Position numbers and translations under genes: made by a program | Part shown: positions 10,620-22,721 of the stretch, piece after piece | How the letters are laid out: every line of letters begins with the position of its first letter | How positions within the stretch are numbered: position 1 is the stretch's first letter | Source of the DNA: Paraphaeosphaeria minitans | Taxonomy: Eukaryota > Ascomycota > Dothideomycetes > Pleosporales > Didymosphaeriaceae | Reading direction: 5' to 3' | NCBI GenBank assembly: GCA_015832175.1 | Contig: WJXW01000007.1 | Span: forward strand, 744,001-808,000 | DNA: 64,000 nt | Notes under the pieces: model-generated | The model's input: only the letters and a program-made list of their open reading frames with translations | What the model was told of the DNA's origin: nothing | Databases searched by the model: none

Positions 10620-12323
10620 TCAATGCTTCTTGTCGGCCTCACCGTTCCACACGCCTTCGAACCAACTCGGCAAGTCACTATGCTCTTCGGCTGGCTCCTC
10701 CTCGTGGAATTTCTCCTCGACATGTTCTTCTCCGGCTTGCTCCTCGGCTTGCTCTTCGGTCTGCTCTTCGGCCTGCTCGGGAGCATCCTCAGTCCCAAGG
10801 ATCTCCTCAAGCTTCTGCTTTAAGTAAGCGTTCTGCTCCTCGAGAGCCTCCAAGCGCGCGTCCACGGGATCGTGCCCTCCCTCGTGGTTCCACTTGTAGT
10901 TTTCGCTCTCCAGGTACTCCACGCGTTTCTCAAGGTAGCCCAAATCGCCGGGAGTGTCTAGGTCATCCGGTCCGTAAACTTGCTCTTGGAGATCTTTGAC
11001 CAACGCGTACAAGTTGATCGAGTTTTCACGCTCTCCATGAATCTCCTCGCTGAATAGGTGATTTGTATGGTTGATAGCATTTTGAATCTCGAGGAATTCC
11101 CACTTTGCGTCGGCAGCCAGCTCCTCGATGCTAGCTTTGTACTCGTAAAATTCATCTGTGGTCTGGCCCGCGAGTTCTTCAAGAGCCTTGACGGCCTCAT
11201 TCAAACGGTCAGACACATGCTCATTGTCAACTGCGGCGACCCAGGCGACATTCTCGATCTGTTCATCGTGGAACTTGACCTTCTCAACGAGTGCGTTGAA
11301 GGCGAGCGTCAGATTAGCTGTGGGATCACTAGAGGTGGATGTGATCGAAACAGTTGTAGGCGTGGTTGTCGAGTTCGCGATTATAGTCGTCGTCGAGGTA
11401 GTAGTCGACGTGGACGTTGGCGTGACGGTCGTGGTCAATGGATTTGGTGCGAAAAGGAAGTCGCTGGGCATAGAAAATGCAGTCGAATTCAATATAGTGG
11501 AAGTGGACACAGCGGTTGGTGTTACAACCACCACGGGCGTGGCCGAAGTCGACGTCAGTGTAGAAGAAGTGGATACAGCGGTCGGTGTCACAACCACCAC
11601 GAGCGTGGCAGAAGTCGAAGAAGAAGAAGAAGAAGAAGAAGAGACAATCGGCAGAGGAGACACAAGCTGTGGAACGATCACAAGCGGCTCAGCCGAGGAA
11701 GAGCTGGACGATACAGAAGTAGTAGCTGCAACTGGCGTCACGGTTACTGCGGACGTGAGTGCCGTCGCAGAGCCAGACGTAGTACTCTGCGTAAGTTTCG
11801 CAGATGGCTGCACAACAACAACAGCCGAAGAGTCCGAGCTCGTCGACAAAGCCACCAACACAGCAACAGTCGTGGCCGACGTGGTGGTCGTGGAAGATGA
11901 AGCCAGGACTCCAACCAGCGCACTAACCTCAACGCTCGTAGAGGTAGTAGATGCCGTCGAAGTCGAAGTAGGGGTAGCGACATGGACGTTCGGATCGACG
12001 GGCCACCAGCTGGGAAGATCGGGGGCCTGGTAAGTCGGATTAATGGTCACTTTGATGCGGGGTCGGTGGTCGATAGGGACAACCGGCGTGGGCGACGATG
12101 CAACGAAAGGGATGATCCTGGTGGAGGAACTACCGCTCTTCTGTATAGGGAGGACTGGATGGGTTATTCAGTCATGCTCATGTCAAGTGCGAGAGGCGAA
12201 CACAACAGCGCTGACCCACTGGAGGGCATTTGGACGGTGCCACTTACATCCTAGCCTTGATAAAAGGGGTGAGCTAGCTGCTGCGCCTGCGAAGGCGAGA
12301 ACGCTGATGATGGGAATGGCCAT
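10620..12323 (-). CDS. Secreted Ser/Thr-rich (mucin-like) protein with C-terminal coiled coil
   Basis: I do not recognise a named family. Proposed model: exon 1 12323-12248, intron of 93 bp (GTAAGT..CAG), exon 2 12154-10620, giving 536 aa. Exon 1 codes for a signal peptide (MAIPIISVLAFAGAAAS). Next comes a Ser/Thr/Val-rich region of about 260 residues with long Ser runs and a duplicated unit around VVVVTPTAVSTS, a likely substrate for O-glycosylation. The C-terminal 200 residues are charged and helical, with heptad-like Leu/Glu spacing, and near the end is an acidic EQAEEQTEEQAEEQAGEE tract. The final 30 residues are Trp/acidic. A cell-wall or secreted role is inferred from composition only. 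The acceptor was chosen because nearer AG sites would give an immediate stop after joining, so the 5' join is moderately sure. Confidence 0.6.
11480..11600 (-). repeat. Internal duplication coding for a Val/Thr/Ser unit
   Basis: Two near-identical copies of about 60 bp sit inside the Ser/Thr-rich gene. Each encodes a unit of the form TSATPVVVVTPTAVSTS. Adjacent Ser codons (about 11617-11640) form a microsatellite-like TCT/TCC run on the minus strand. Such arrays often vary in length between strains of fungi. Confidence 0.65.
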
Positions 12324-14168
12324 TTCACGAAGTACAAACGGGATCGAAGTACGCGGAGATGATCGTTTCTGAGGGAGAAGGTGCAAACACGGCCGGCAGG
12401 TCTTATGAATTCTGCGCCCGCACACTATTACCTCACAAGCTGCCACATTCGGAACAAAATCCCCATGATTAGGGATATGTTGAAGACGCGATGCGAATGG
12501 CGTGTGCGTTGGATGCCGGGCTAGACTTTGGCTTTGAAAATGCTATCATGGGGCATCTCCGCGCATGTTTCGAGGTACGTTCGACGTATATGATGGCGAG
12601 CAATTCTACTAGTGCCTAGTACACGCACCGCCTGTCAGTGTGTGGAGACCCTGATGTGTGACTGGCGTTTGACAGTTATCGTACCATGGGCGCAAAAGTC
12701 AACGACAATCTAACGCCGCAAACATGTCAGCCAAACGTGCCGACCAAACCCGTCAGCCAAACCCATAACGTCTAGATGGAATAAATATGACGAAACTCCT
12801 TTGTGAAGCTTGTAAGCTGCATAGCAGCTACAGTCGCGTTCGAGCGCATCTCGACTATCACCGAATCGCTTCCATCAATCTCCAATCACCCCATGCTCTT
12901 CCAGCACGCATTCAAAGAGACCAGGCACACCCATACTCGCCTCCGTCTCTGTATTTTGGCCCCTACCCCTCCCCAACTGATCGTTAAACACGCCAGTGAA
13001 GCACCATCAAGGCTCATCACTCAACGCCCCACACGCTTCACACTCCATCCAGTCAAAGGATCTCGGCGGGAGGAAACCTGACAACTGCCACAACGGGAGC
13101 TACCGGTAGCTTTCCCGTACGCACCAGACCCCCGGCACCCTAAACCTGGATCAGACCCGCCAGTCGTTGACCATCCCAACGTCAGCTCTAACGCGACGTG
13201 CTTTGTGAACCACATCCACAATATTGGCTGGATACTTACCAGCAGCGTCAACGTCCACAGCAAACACCCGTGTGATAGGTATGGCGGCCCGCCTCCACAA
13301 GTCTACACTGCGGTGAATCGAATGCCATCTCAAGACCAGCTCGCCACATTGACCGCGGCCTGGGCTCGCTGTCTTGCGTTCGCCTGCTGAGATGCAAGAG
13401 GGTGACTTCAAGAATGCGCGTATACAGTACTTGGACGGAAATTCAAGCACAGTGTATTTGCCCAGAGTATAGGGCGTGAGTAGGCCGATTGAATTCGGAC
13501 TATTGTCCTACCACTATACCTAGCACATCTGCCTTCTCTATCCTCTCTTCGTCCGCCCCGTAAATCGTAGCACACAAGTATCTACAATATCGAACCAACA
13601 TCTCACTATGCACATGATCACCAATACAACAATGCCCGCCACACTGATACCGGTACCGACCGCCAGCACCCTGCTCGCTCTCTCTGCTGCACCCGCACCT
13701 GCCTCCCCGGTCGTCCTCGTCTCCGCGATGGGAGGACTATTTCCAGAGCTGTGTCTGTGCTGCGAATTTTTCTGCTGCCAGAAGGAGAGAATATTAGGAT
13801 GACGATATGTCCGCCGACACGGAGCCTGCCCCGGCAATGAGCAGGGCGGAAGAATTAATACATGAGTCAGACCCATTTCCCATTATCGAGACATTACCTT
13901 TCTACATAACTTCGTTCCTTTTGGTTCTCTCCGGCAATTCCCTTCGGCGTAGCAGCGTCGCTCGACTCGGCGATAGGTAGCCCGTCAGCCGCTGTGCTCT
14001 TCCCAACCCCAGTACCTACCTACGGAAAACCCACGTGCGACGCGCACGCATGTACAAGCCCCCAACGTCGAGGTATCACACCAACCCTATCCCAACGCCT
14101 CATGAATCGTAACGAAAAAAAAGCGCTATACAAACCCGCCAAAGACTTCTTTCTTGCCGTGCTCGCAC
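12324..14168. other. Long intergenic region with one small TM-containing frame
   Basis: 1.8 kb without a recognisable gene. A minus-strand frame at 13876-13538 ends with a single hydrophobic helix (VAGIVVLVIMCIV) followed by a short basic tail ending RTKRG. A good acceptor (CTTCTGGCAG) lies at about 13774-13783, so this could be the last exon of a small membrane protein gene. I found no first exon and do not call a gene. Confidence 0.3.
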
Positions 14169-17100
14169 TCACTTCCCCAGACTACTTCCACCCCACGAGC
14201 TCGGCGCCCAACTACTGACCTTGCTGCTAATCTGGTTCCTGCTCCACCAATGCCCACCGCCATTTCCCCAGCCCTTGCCAAATCTCTTCTTTCCGGTGCT
14301 CAAATTGGACTTGCTCTCCATCCTGTCTTCCCACTTGAGCTTCGTCTCCATGATGGAGTGGATGACGTTGATGATGAGGAAGCTGGTCGATCCGATGGCG
14401 CGGAAGAACGCGAGACCGGCGACCGCCCACAGGATGAATTTGAGGTAGAAGTTGGAGCTGATGTGCTGCCCGCCGTATGCCTCGGACACCGCCATGGCGA
14501 GAATCGCGTTCGAGATGAGCCACACGACAACCATGTATGTGCGCACGGCGCGGTAGTAGTCTTCCTGGGCTTGGGCCTCGTCGAGCCCTTTCTCGGGGAC
14601 TTCGATGCGATCGCGCAGGTTGCGGAGAGCTTCATCGTAACCGGAGTCGATGTCGAGTTGTTCGGAGGGCATCTCGAGCTCAACGACGTTACCCTTCTTG
14701 GCTTTGGCGTCGCCCAGGTCCGTTTTGGCGACGTTGTCACCTTTGGTACCCCAAGTGATGTCGTGGGTGTTGCAAAAGGCGTAAACTTGGAGGGTACAGA
14801 TGTAGCTGGGAAGGAGAGCGAAGTACTGCCCTGAGGAGGTGAACATGTGCCAGGGGTCCAGGTACATGAAGGACATGAAGAAGTACAGGCCGATGGTTGT
14901 TGCGGTCGAGATAATCAGGTTGGTGAAGACGTTGTTGCCAAGTGTCTTAGGTTGAGTGGGATCTCGCAGCTGCTTAACGACGATGTAGATGGAGGCGAAT
15001 GTTGTGTATGCCATGATAACGCAGTACGCGACCATACTCCACAAGAACATCTTTCTTGCTCCTTGTGGACGATTGCCCATGGAGAGGATGAACTGCATGC
15101 AGATCAGGAGCACACATGTGTACCGCAGGAAGACGAAGATATACTTGGCGATGTTGTGGCCGAACGGGTCGTAGTTCTTGTCGCTGAGCGATCCAGCGAC
15201 GAAGAAGAAGGTGAGATAGAAGTTGGCTAACGAGAAGAAGGTAAACATGAGCTGAACGAATTGGTAGACGAACTCGATGTGGAGCAGGATCTTGCGCCAG
15301 ATGGTATGGTCTGTCGCCCAGACTTGCTTGAAGTGGAGTAGCGAGTAGACAGCAGCGAAGAAGGCACCGTTGAGCCAACGACGACGTTGTGAGATGAACT
15401 CGGGCACGGAATCTACAGATGTTAGTACATATAGACTCGGTTTTGAATTAGACATGGGGCAACTTACCAGGCACATCAGTCTCGCCGGTGGCTGCCTTGA
15501 CATACTTCAAGACCCACTGCTCGCTCCGCTTTGCGACCAACTCCCAACATAGGATACGATCTTCGGCGAGGTACATGTTCGCAGTAAAGACATCCGCATC
15601 CTGGCCATGCAATGTCTCACCCTTGAAGTACTGACTTAATGGACCGTGGCCGGTGTGATCATTCTGCAGGGCGATGTACCGATACGCCGACAGCGCACCT
15701 GGCAAGACAGTGATGTATCCAAACACCGATTCGAGTGGTTTGTCCAGGATATTCGACATCTTGTACTCAAAGTTTTGCGAAGCGACCAAAGGGTTGAGCA
15801 GGCCGAGCCATCCTTTGCCTTTACCAGCTTTGATCTCGCCGGCAGCACCGGCAACTGAAGAGTCGTTGTCGAAAGTTTTCCAGAGATGGTAAAGTGCCTT
15901 GGGTCCAGGCTTAGTTCCAACGTCTAACAAAATACAGATATTAGGGTTGAGTGCTCGCCCGAAAGCGTTGAAGAACCATCGATGCGAATTCAGCTTCTTC
16001 TGGTTGCGCTCCTTCATACAAAAGATCATCTGCACAGGAACAATGCCTTTCTCAGCTCCCTTAAACTTGAGATCAGAGTCCAAAGAGACCTGGGTGGTAT
16101 ATTCGTAGACGTGTGCAGTGACCTCGCGCTGGTTGACGTGGTTCTTCGCGATGCCCTTTTGGAAGCAGCCCATGGCAGCGAGGGCATCCAATGTTCGCGG
16201 GTGTACCTTCTGGCGACCGTCTGAGATGATACAGACGACAATCTTTTGCCACCCGTCCTTGCCCCAGGTACGTGACTTGGTTCGAGAGCAGAAATGGCTG
16301 ATGTTGCGCATGACTCCATGCATCGTTCGGGTGAAGTCGATTTCGTTCTCGTTGTACATGGTGACACAGATGAAGAGCTCCGTCTCTCGAGGGGCACCAA
16401 TATTTTGTCGTAGCTTGTACCCTCTGTCCACAAAGTCGTCGGGGTCGCAAGTAACGGCCGTGTATCGCATGTGCGTGAACTCAACGTCGTCGCGCCGAGG
16501 CAGGAAACTGTACAAGATGGTCGGGATCTTGCACTCTAGAATGAGCTCACCGTTGATGAGACGGACTTCTTTCGTTGTCATGACTGCGTCTCGCGCTCCA
16601 CGTCTCGGCTGTGCGGTCTCGGGTGCTGGGCCGTAATGATCCATTTTCTCGTCCATGTCTGTGTAGTCGTCTGTGATGGTTTCCTCGGTCATGTACGAGT
16701 CTCTCGAGTTCAGCTCCGGGCGGTCATCGCCGTATTCGGTGAATGGATCATCATGGTCAATGGGTATCGAAATCATGTCAAAGGTCGCATTAGAGTCGCG
16801 CGAGAGGGGCCTGGCGCCGGCGAAAAGTGGTGCTGGAGGCAGCGGCCGCTTAGGGCTACCTGGGCGCTCGCCGCCGTATCTTGAGGATGGCGTGCCCGGC
16901 CGTGGACTGCCATTGAGATCCGGCGGCTCGTACATGTTGGATGATGCTGGGGGTCGGGCATAGTCTGCTGATGTGCGTGTGGGTGAGTATGGGCGGCCGG
17001 GGACGCGGTCGGGGGAGTATGGGCGTCGGTAAGGCAAGTAGGAGGGGGAATCCTCGCTGGGAGGAGGCATGTTCGGCGCAGTGTCGAGTACTGAGGGTGC

Positions 17101-17651
17101 CCTAGAGAGTGGTAAGGAGGACATGGAGGGCTGATAGGATCGGGCCACGGGTGATGGTGGTCTGTGGGTGTCATACAACGGTAAGCCTGGTTCATTCTTT
17201 GTGGGTGACAGGCGGTCGACGAGGCGCGTCTTGATCGACTTGCGCTTCAGCGTCTGCGGCACCGGGTTCGAGGTCGCATGCGAAGTCGAGCTCAGCGCCG
17301 CGTTGGCCTCGCGCAAGAAGTCGACGAGACCGGCCTCAGCATCGGCGTGGGCGCCCACTTGGGAGTGTGTGAGCTTGTCGCCCAGCGTGCCGGCGGTGCT
17401 GCCCATGGTCGATAGCAGCGAAGCTGATTCTCGGTTTTGGGGTCTTCTGCGCGCGCAGTACGGAATGAGTTTGGGAAGTAGAGAGGAATGTAGGAGAGAA
17501 GTGATACTCACGACACATAGCTTTGTGCATCGTCGGCGTGGGTCAACAAGCGCATCGTTGAGCCTCCTTGCATATGGCCCGACGACGGCTCGTCGTCGTC
17601 GTCGTATGCAGGCGGGCGCCCGTACGGCCCATGTCCGCCTGGTGTGTCCAT
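14169..17651 (-). CDS. Chitin synthase, division 1 (class I most likely)
   Basis: A plasma-membrane processive glycosyltransferase that polymerises UDP-GlcNAc into chitin. Three exons: 17651-17512, 17446-15468 and 15412-14169, introns 65 and 55 bp; the product is about 1120 aa. The first 330 residues are a disordered Pro/Tyr/Arg-rich extension with RPYSPDR- and RPYSPTR-like units. The catalytic core follows, with [68 protein letters not shown] and the QRRRW motif at about residue 714, which is the product-binding signature. Exon 3 carries about seven membrane helices. The [20 protein letters not shown] wording separates it from class III; class I over II rests on the [22 protein letters not shown] stretch and is less certain. 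An in-frame extension past 17651 lacks a plausible N-terminus, whereas the 17651 start makes a clean splice. Confidence 0.92.
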
Positions 17652-19394
17652 GGCCTCTCCCGCTTTGTTTTGCGCGTTTCTTGCGCCAATGCACCCTTAA
17701 CGGAACGATGGGATATGGTAGTGGATAATCTCGAGAAGAATGCGAGTTTGTATGCGTGCAATGCGAGCCGTAGTTCCAGAGCGAACGTTGCGGAGGACGG
17801 TCCGGCAGCGTGGGTGCGTGTTTGGGCGTGCTCGTTTCCACAGCAACCACCGCCCTGTCGTCGCACGGCCTTTCCTGGCTGCATGTGCCCCAACGCCATC
17901 TCCAGTTTTCGGCACCGCGCGCTACGTTTGAGGAGGACTCCGGGGCGCACGATTCGGTTCCACGGCGTGTTTCCGAACCAGCTACCAGCTGCGTCCGACT
18001 GCGGGTGCCGTTGCGACGACGTTGCTAGGCACTGAGAAGGACCTTCTCGTGTACCGGTAGGTACCTAGGTAACCGTTCCCCGCGGAGCGCATCGGAAGAG
18101 AACACACGAATGAAAAGAAAAAGAGACCATCTGAGGATCAAGTGTTTCGATGAACTGTTCCAAGAGTATCCACCAAATCCGCACATTCAAGACTTCGAGT
18201 CGGGAGGTGGATTGATCGACACTGTGGGGTGCGGGATGCGCAAAAGCTCAGAACGCCCCACCACAGCACCACGCACGACATCATCGAAGCAACACTAGTG
18301 CACACGGCGAACTATGGCCTGCCGATGAGAAAGGACTCGGGTCTCGTTAGGTAGTCGAACAATCGGGCGGAATGCTACAGAGTACATGTATATCGTCTTT
18401 TCCATGAGTTTGGCTTGATACTTGAAGTACAGGTTAACCGGAAAAGCTTCCCTCGTCACTCTCTTTTCCCAAACTAGACATACAGTCTATGGCTCCATCT
18501 GTGTCAGTACAAAAAAAGAAACGTGGTACCATAGTCATGTTTGTACCTTTCACGTGACCAGCAGCTACCTTCTCCAGAGCCTGACAAGCGTAACAGGAAT
18601 GAAGACAATGTAAGTACGAATTGCGCCTGTACTGAGAACGTGCTGGCTCTTGTAGGTAGCTAGTGTCCCTGCCTTCTTTCATCAGCTTTCTTTCAAATCT
18701 TCTTCATTCTCTCGTTCATCAGACAGATTTTTCTGACTGGCATCTCGAGAGTTGTAAATTCAATTCGAATAGTACTGATCCCTCTCAAATATTGCTCTAC
18801 GTTTAAACCTAGCATCCGCTACCAACTCATCCGCTGGTTTCTCTGGATACGACCAACATGGATTATTCTCAGCTTGTGTGCGAGTAATAGTGGTTTCCGA
18901 AAGACAAAGCCGGAATGCTTCATGAGAAACACAACAACTGGGTGAAATCATCATACATTTCAATGATCTCAACGTCAGGCTGCAGGAATGGAAGCTGACG
19001 GGTAATGTGATCTCCGCCATTAAACAGACAATGGATGCCCCGGGGAGTTAACGCGAGCTCACCTAGTGAAGGAGTCACAATCGAGGGGTAATATAAGCCG
19101 TCCCTTCAATAAAGTCCATGTACATTGCGTAGAGTAACCTCCTTTATACACTGCATTCGTACGCAACTGCCATGTTCCTTGCTGCCTTTCTTCGTGCCTT
19201 CGTTCCCGTAAAAGGGACCCCAGAGGCAAGGACCACAGAGCCTCTCATGCTCAAAAGCGAAACACCATGTGAACAAGCCCAACGCAACGCGTACTTCAAT
19301 CAAACACGCACCGGAATACCGTTAGCATAATCAAATCTCAACGCTCTCACCCTTCTAATCCAAACATTACCACCCCTCACCCATCCCTTCATCC
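17652..19394. other. Intergenic region upstream of chitin synthase
   Basis: 1.7 kb that should contain the chitin synthase promoter and the 3' end of the next minus-strand gene. There is a short palindromic patch GGTACCTAGGTAACC near 18059. No coding region is supported. Confidence 0.45.
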
Positions 19395-20114
19395 TTACGA
19401 CCTCCACCCAGACCTCGTCCCCCTCTTCCCTCTGCTCGGAATATTCGACGTGAAGCTGTTCCAACTGTTCCTCCTCTTATCCCAATCACTCATCTGGCCA
19501 ACCATAAAATCCCAACTCCGACTCTCATGGCCCCTCAACTCGTCCTCCCTCGCACACATTTCCCTGTACACCCTCGACCTCCGCGCGCGATCCGCTGCTT
19601 CCGCGCCGACTAGATGTGGATCCTCGAGAGGGGAGAGAGATACGATTTGCACCGGATATAAGGAAGATTCTGGAGGGAATGGGAGAGAAGATGAAAGTGG
19701 GGAAGTGGTATCCATGGATGGGGAGGGAGAAGGTGGAGGTAGTGCATCCAGACTCCTCAGCATGCCCTCGATCTCCCTCGTCGCTTGGTCCGTCCGCCGC
19801 CGCGCAACAGCACTGCACACCTTCGCGTTCACCGTCCTCGTGATATTAAAATCCGAGTTCGATCCGCCCGCGCGATTTCTCAGCTCGGGAGCGAAACCCG
19901 GCGCATACACGCGGGGCGCGGGGAGCCCGATGGTTTCTTGTCCCGGGGATAAAGGCGGGAGCAGCGACGTCGGCGTGCGGTAGGACCTGTAGGTGGGCGT
20001 GTCGGAGACGTACGAGGGGGCGGCGCTTCGGATGGAGGCTGTGTCGGGGTCTGTTCTGGAGTAGAGGGGGAGGGGCTCGGGGTCGGGCGGGCGGACGTCG
20101 AGGAGCGTGGACAT
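19395..20114 (-). CDS. Uncharacterised fungal protein
   Basis: An uninterrupted frame of 239 aa from the ATG at 20114; an upstream in-frame ATG at 20186 would add a Gln/His-rich stretch that looks non-coding. The N-terminus has a Pro-rich segment (PPDPEPLPLYSRTDPD) followed by SIRSAAPSYVSDTPTYRSY, a pattern I associate with conserved but unnamed filamentous-fungal proteins. The middle is Ser/Pro-rich. The C-terminal 60 residues are charged and probably helical, with WDFMVGQMSDWDKRRNSWNS. There are no membrane segments or cysteine motifs. A cytoplasmic or nuclear location is a guess, and the function is unknown. Confidence 0.65.
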   Translation of the reverse strand: MSTLLDVRPPDPEPLPLYSRTDPDTASIRSAAPSYVSDTPTYRSYRTPTSLLPPLSPGQETIGLPAPRVYAPGFAPELRNRAGGSNSDFNITRTVNAKVCSAVARRRTDQATREIEGMLRSLDALPPPSPSPSMDTTSPLSSSLPFPPESSLYPVQIVSLSPLEDPHLVGAEAADRARRSRVYREMCAREDELRGHESRSWDFMVGQMSDWDKRRNSWNSFTSNIPSRGKRGTRSGWRS

Positions 20115-20982
20115 AATGTTGTGTTGTGTTGTTTGGTGTTGTGTTTGGTGTTGGGTGAGGGGCGGTGGGTTGGCGGGGTCGTACAAGCTGTTCGTGGTGG
20201 ACTTTGAGCTTTGATTACGCTCGTATGGGATGTCGCAATGAAGGTGGTAGAGACAGCAGGCACGGGGAGCTACACGCTAGACCGGCGGAAGCAGGGCAAC
20301 TGAGGTCCTGACGGGGCTTCGCCTTCATTCTTAGATGTCGCGCGTCGGGCGCGCCTTCACCGACCAGATAGGTACCCGCACCAGCCATGGTTTTGCGTCA
20401 GCTCCGAATGCGAAGAGAGCCGGCAGGGTTACGCACGTCCGCAGGCCCAGCGAGGCTTGCGTGAGGACGTGTAACTTATATCTAAGCGGTGGAGACGTCG
20501 CTCGCTGTCACAAGCATTGGACGCCGCTGCATTGGAAGCCCCGCAGTCGTGATGTTCGGTCATGCGCTGTAACTCCCCCTTCATCCCCCCTTTATCGACA
20601 AGATTACCACAACACATTGAAGTCTCATGCAATGTTCATGTTGCGTGGCCCAGACACGTGTGTCAAGTATGCAAAGATCAATCTTTTCGCGGCGCCAATT
20701 ATGGCTGAGACGCCTGTGTTTGAACTACAAAGGAAATTCCGCCGCCGTGGAAGGGTATAAGTATACAAACGCCGGGAATCGACTAACGCCGTATGGTTAG
20801 GAAAGACCAGACTCCTACTGAGAAAAAGTCGGCCGTATGCTGTTTCATGAATGTTGCGGAGCTGATGGCAATCTTCAACGTGCCTTCCCAATTGGAAGTA
20901 CAGCCCCGAATCAAGGAGAATTGAAAACATCCAACCCACGCGTGGCACGCATGCAACGCGCGGGTTTGGAGCTATCCACGAC
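20115..20982. other. Intergenic region
   Basis: 868 bp between the starts and ends of two minus-strand genes; nothing recognisable on either strand. Confidence 0.45.
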
Positions 20983-22269
20983 CTACCGTGAGAATAGAGG
21001 CGTGCTGTTTGCGTGAAAGCTGTCATCCACGTCGTCATCGTCCATGTATTCGTCTTCGATTTCGAACTTGCTGCCCAGCGCCTCACGAGCTTCCCGAAGC
21101 ATGGCGCTCATCTGAGAACTCATCCTCCGCATACGCGCATCGTCTTCAACCTCTTCTCGTCGCAACTTGCTGACGAGTCGCTGGCTCTCTGGGGGTAACG
21201 GACTTTTCTTCTTGGATGACTTGTCGTTGGACAAGACCGGCGAACCGTAGCTTTGGCGGCTGTATGATCGCGCATGGTCTAGCGACTGAGGGTGTGTGCT
21301 CGCGGAGCCGTGAAACGAGGTCCTGTCCATCGTAGAGCGCCGAGACACTGGAATCAACGATGGCCGCTTGTGCGCCGGCGTTGCCATACTCGCCCTGGAA
21401 ACAGGTCGCGGAATCTGCGAAGGTGACCTGGTGTGATCTGGCACTCGTCGCGCAGCTATGCGTGGGGTACAAGGCCGCGAGACTATATCCTCTTGATTGT
21501 TCACAACGACCCAGCTCTCGGCCGTGCGCTGCCTCTTTGCTCCCGGTCGCTCCTCCCTCACCGAGTCTATTGACTCGACGCCGTAGTCGTTGTCACTGTA
21601 GTTTGTCGGAACGACCTTTTGTGTAGCACCATTTGGCAAACTGGTGTCATTATCATGTAACCCCAGTTTTGCCGCCACTTCTTTATTGTCCAACGAATAT
21701 GCCTGCCCCCCTCCAGCTTGAAATCCGCAAAACGGCACGGCACAAAACTGATACAGCTTGCCGGCTACCCCACCCACAATGTTCATCAGCTGATTCAGCA
21801 TTCGTGGCTTCGCGCTGGGTGGTGTGACTGGGCGCTCAGCAGGCTGAAGGTGCGGAGGTATGCCGTAGTTGGGACTTGTAGGCGTTGACCACATCTCGCG
21901 CTGTTTCTCGAGGTGAAAGTAGTCGTCCAAGTTCCCGTTTTGCCTAACGAACCGGTCCGTAACCTCCACCCCTCCAGCTAACTCGTATCGATCGTTTGCC
22001 AGCGGTGGAGGACTCCGGAGAGAGGAGCGAGAGTAGCTCTGCGAGTGGGACAAGAGATTGGTATTTTGCGGGTTGGCGGTGAAAGTGAAGGCACTGCTTT
22101 GCAAAGGGACGTCGTCGTAGCGCGAGCGCTTCTTGGTCGCGTGGTCTTCGTCGGTCACCTGAAGACCGGAGGTTTCAGAAGAGACGGTTGAAAATCGGGG
22201 GACCGGCTCGTACAGGCGGGGTCGCGGGTCGCACCGCTGGAGCGGGGGCGGGGTGAAGAGACCGGGCAT
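20983..22269 (-). CDS. Uncharacterised basic, probably nuclear protein
   Basis: 428 aa in one frame. The protein is largely disordered, rich in Ser/Arg/Pro, with several basic clusters (KKRSRYDD, GAKRQR, KSSKKK) that could act as nuclear signals. A conserved-looking hydrophobic patch VAGKLYQFCAVPFCGFQAGGGQ lies near residues 169-190. The C-terminus carries a charged helix (MRRMSSQMSAMLREAREALG) ending in an acidic DDDDVDD tract. I cannot name the family. An in-frame TAG lies three codons upstream of the chosen ATG. However, another frame just upstream (22447-22175, starting MLFTPNAFPG) also has protein-like composition, so the true N-terminus may differ. Confidence 0.6.
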   Translation of the reverse strand: MPGLFTPPPLQRCDPRPRLYEPVPRFSTVSSETSGLQVTDEDHATKKRSRYDDVPLQSSAFTFTANPQNTNLLSHSQSYSRSSLRSPPPLANDRYELAGGVEVTDRFVRQNGNLDDYFHLEKQREMWSTPTSPNYGIPPHLQPAERPVTPPSAKPRMLNQLMNIVGGVAGKLYQFCAVPFCGFQAGGGQAYSLDNKEVAAKLGLHDNDTSLPNGATQKVVPTNYSDNDYGVESIDSVREERPGAKRQRTAESWVVVNNQEDIVSRPCTPRIAARRVPDHTRSPSQIPRPVSRASMATPAHKRPSLIPVSRRSTMDRTSFHGSASTHPQSLDHARSYSRQSYGSPVLSNDKSSKKKSPLPPESQRLVSKLRREEVEDDARMRRMSSQMSAMLREAREALGSKFEIEDEYMDDDDVDDSFHANSTPLFSR

Positions 22270-22721
22270 GTTGCGCTATTGTCGGGGTGCTGTTGCCATG
22301 CGTCTGCGTAGAAAGGGTTCTTTTAGCTTGTCCGCGGAAGCGCAGCAAAGGCCTCACGGGATCGGGGGTCAACACAGCGGGCTCGGGCGACACAGTGGTA
22401 GAGAACGGAGATTCAGAGCTGCATGATGGTGTTGGGGGTGAGAGGCTTCCAGGGAAAGCGTTGGGGGTAAAGAGCATTTGTTTGGGATGCGCTCGCCCCG
22501 GCGACGCCAAACGACCAATCACGTGCGACGAAAACGCGAGGGCTGGATCTCAAATGGCGGTTATTTGTTTGCAACGTAACAACAGCACCAACGTCCAGTG
22601 AAACCATATCTATCTATCTATCAAGTAACTCCAGCGCCAGCCCCTCCTGACGGTATCGGGAATAAGCCGCCGCCATAGTGAACCCAACGCCATGCTATGC
22701 TTACAACCATGTTCCCAACCA
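22270..22721. other. Intergenic region between two minus-strand genes
   Basis: 452 bp. It contains the MLFTPNAFPG frame noted with the preceding gene and a short (TATC)n run near 22610-22621. Otherwise it is presumably the ADA2 3' UTR and a promoter. Confidence 0.4.

Noticed and set aside
11058..12033. Two long plus-strand open frames (280 and 291 codons) opposite the Ser/Thr-rich gene
   Set aside because: They are antisense images of repeated Ser/Thr/Val codons, rich in Val/Glu or Arg, with no domain. The minus strand gives the signal peptide and coiled coil.
17652..17850. Extension of the chitin synthase frame to an upstream ATG at 17850
   Set aside because: The added stretch is Arg/His-rich without family similarity. 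A separate first exon at 17651-17512 splices cleanly into [12 protein letters not shown].
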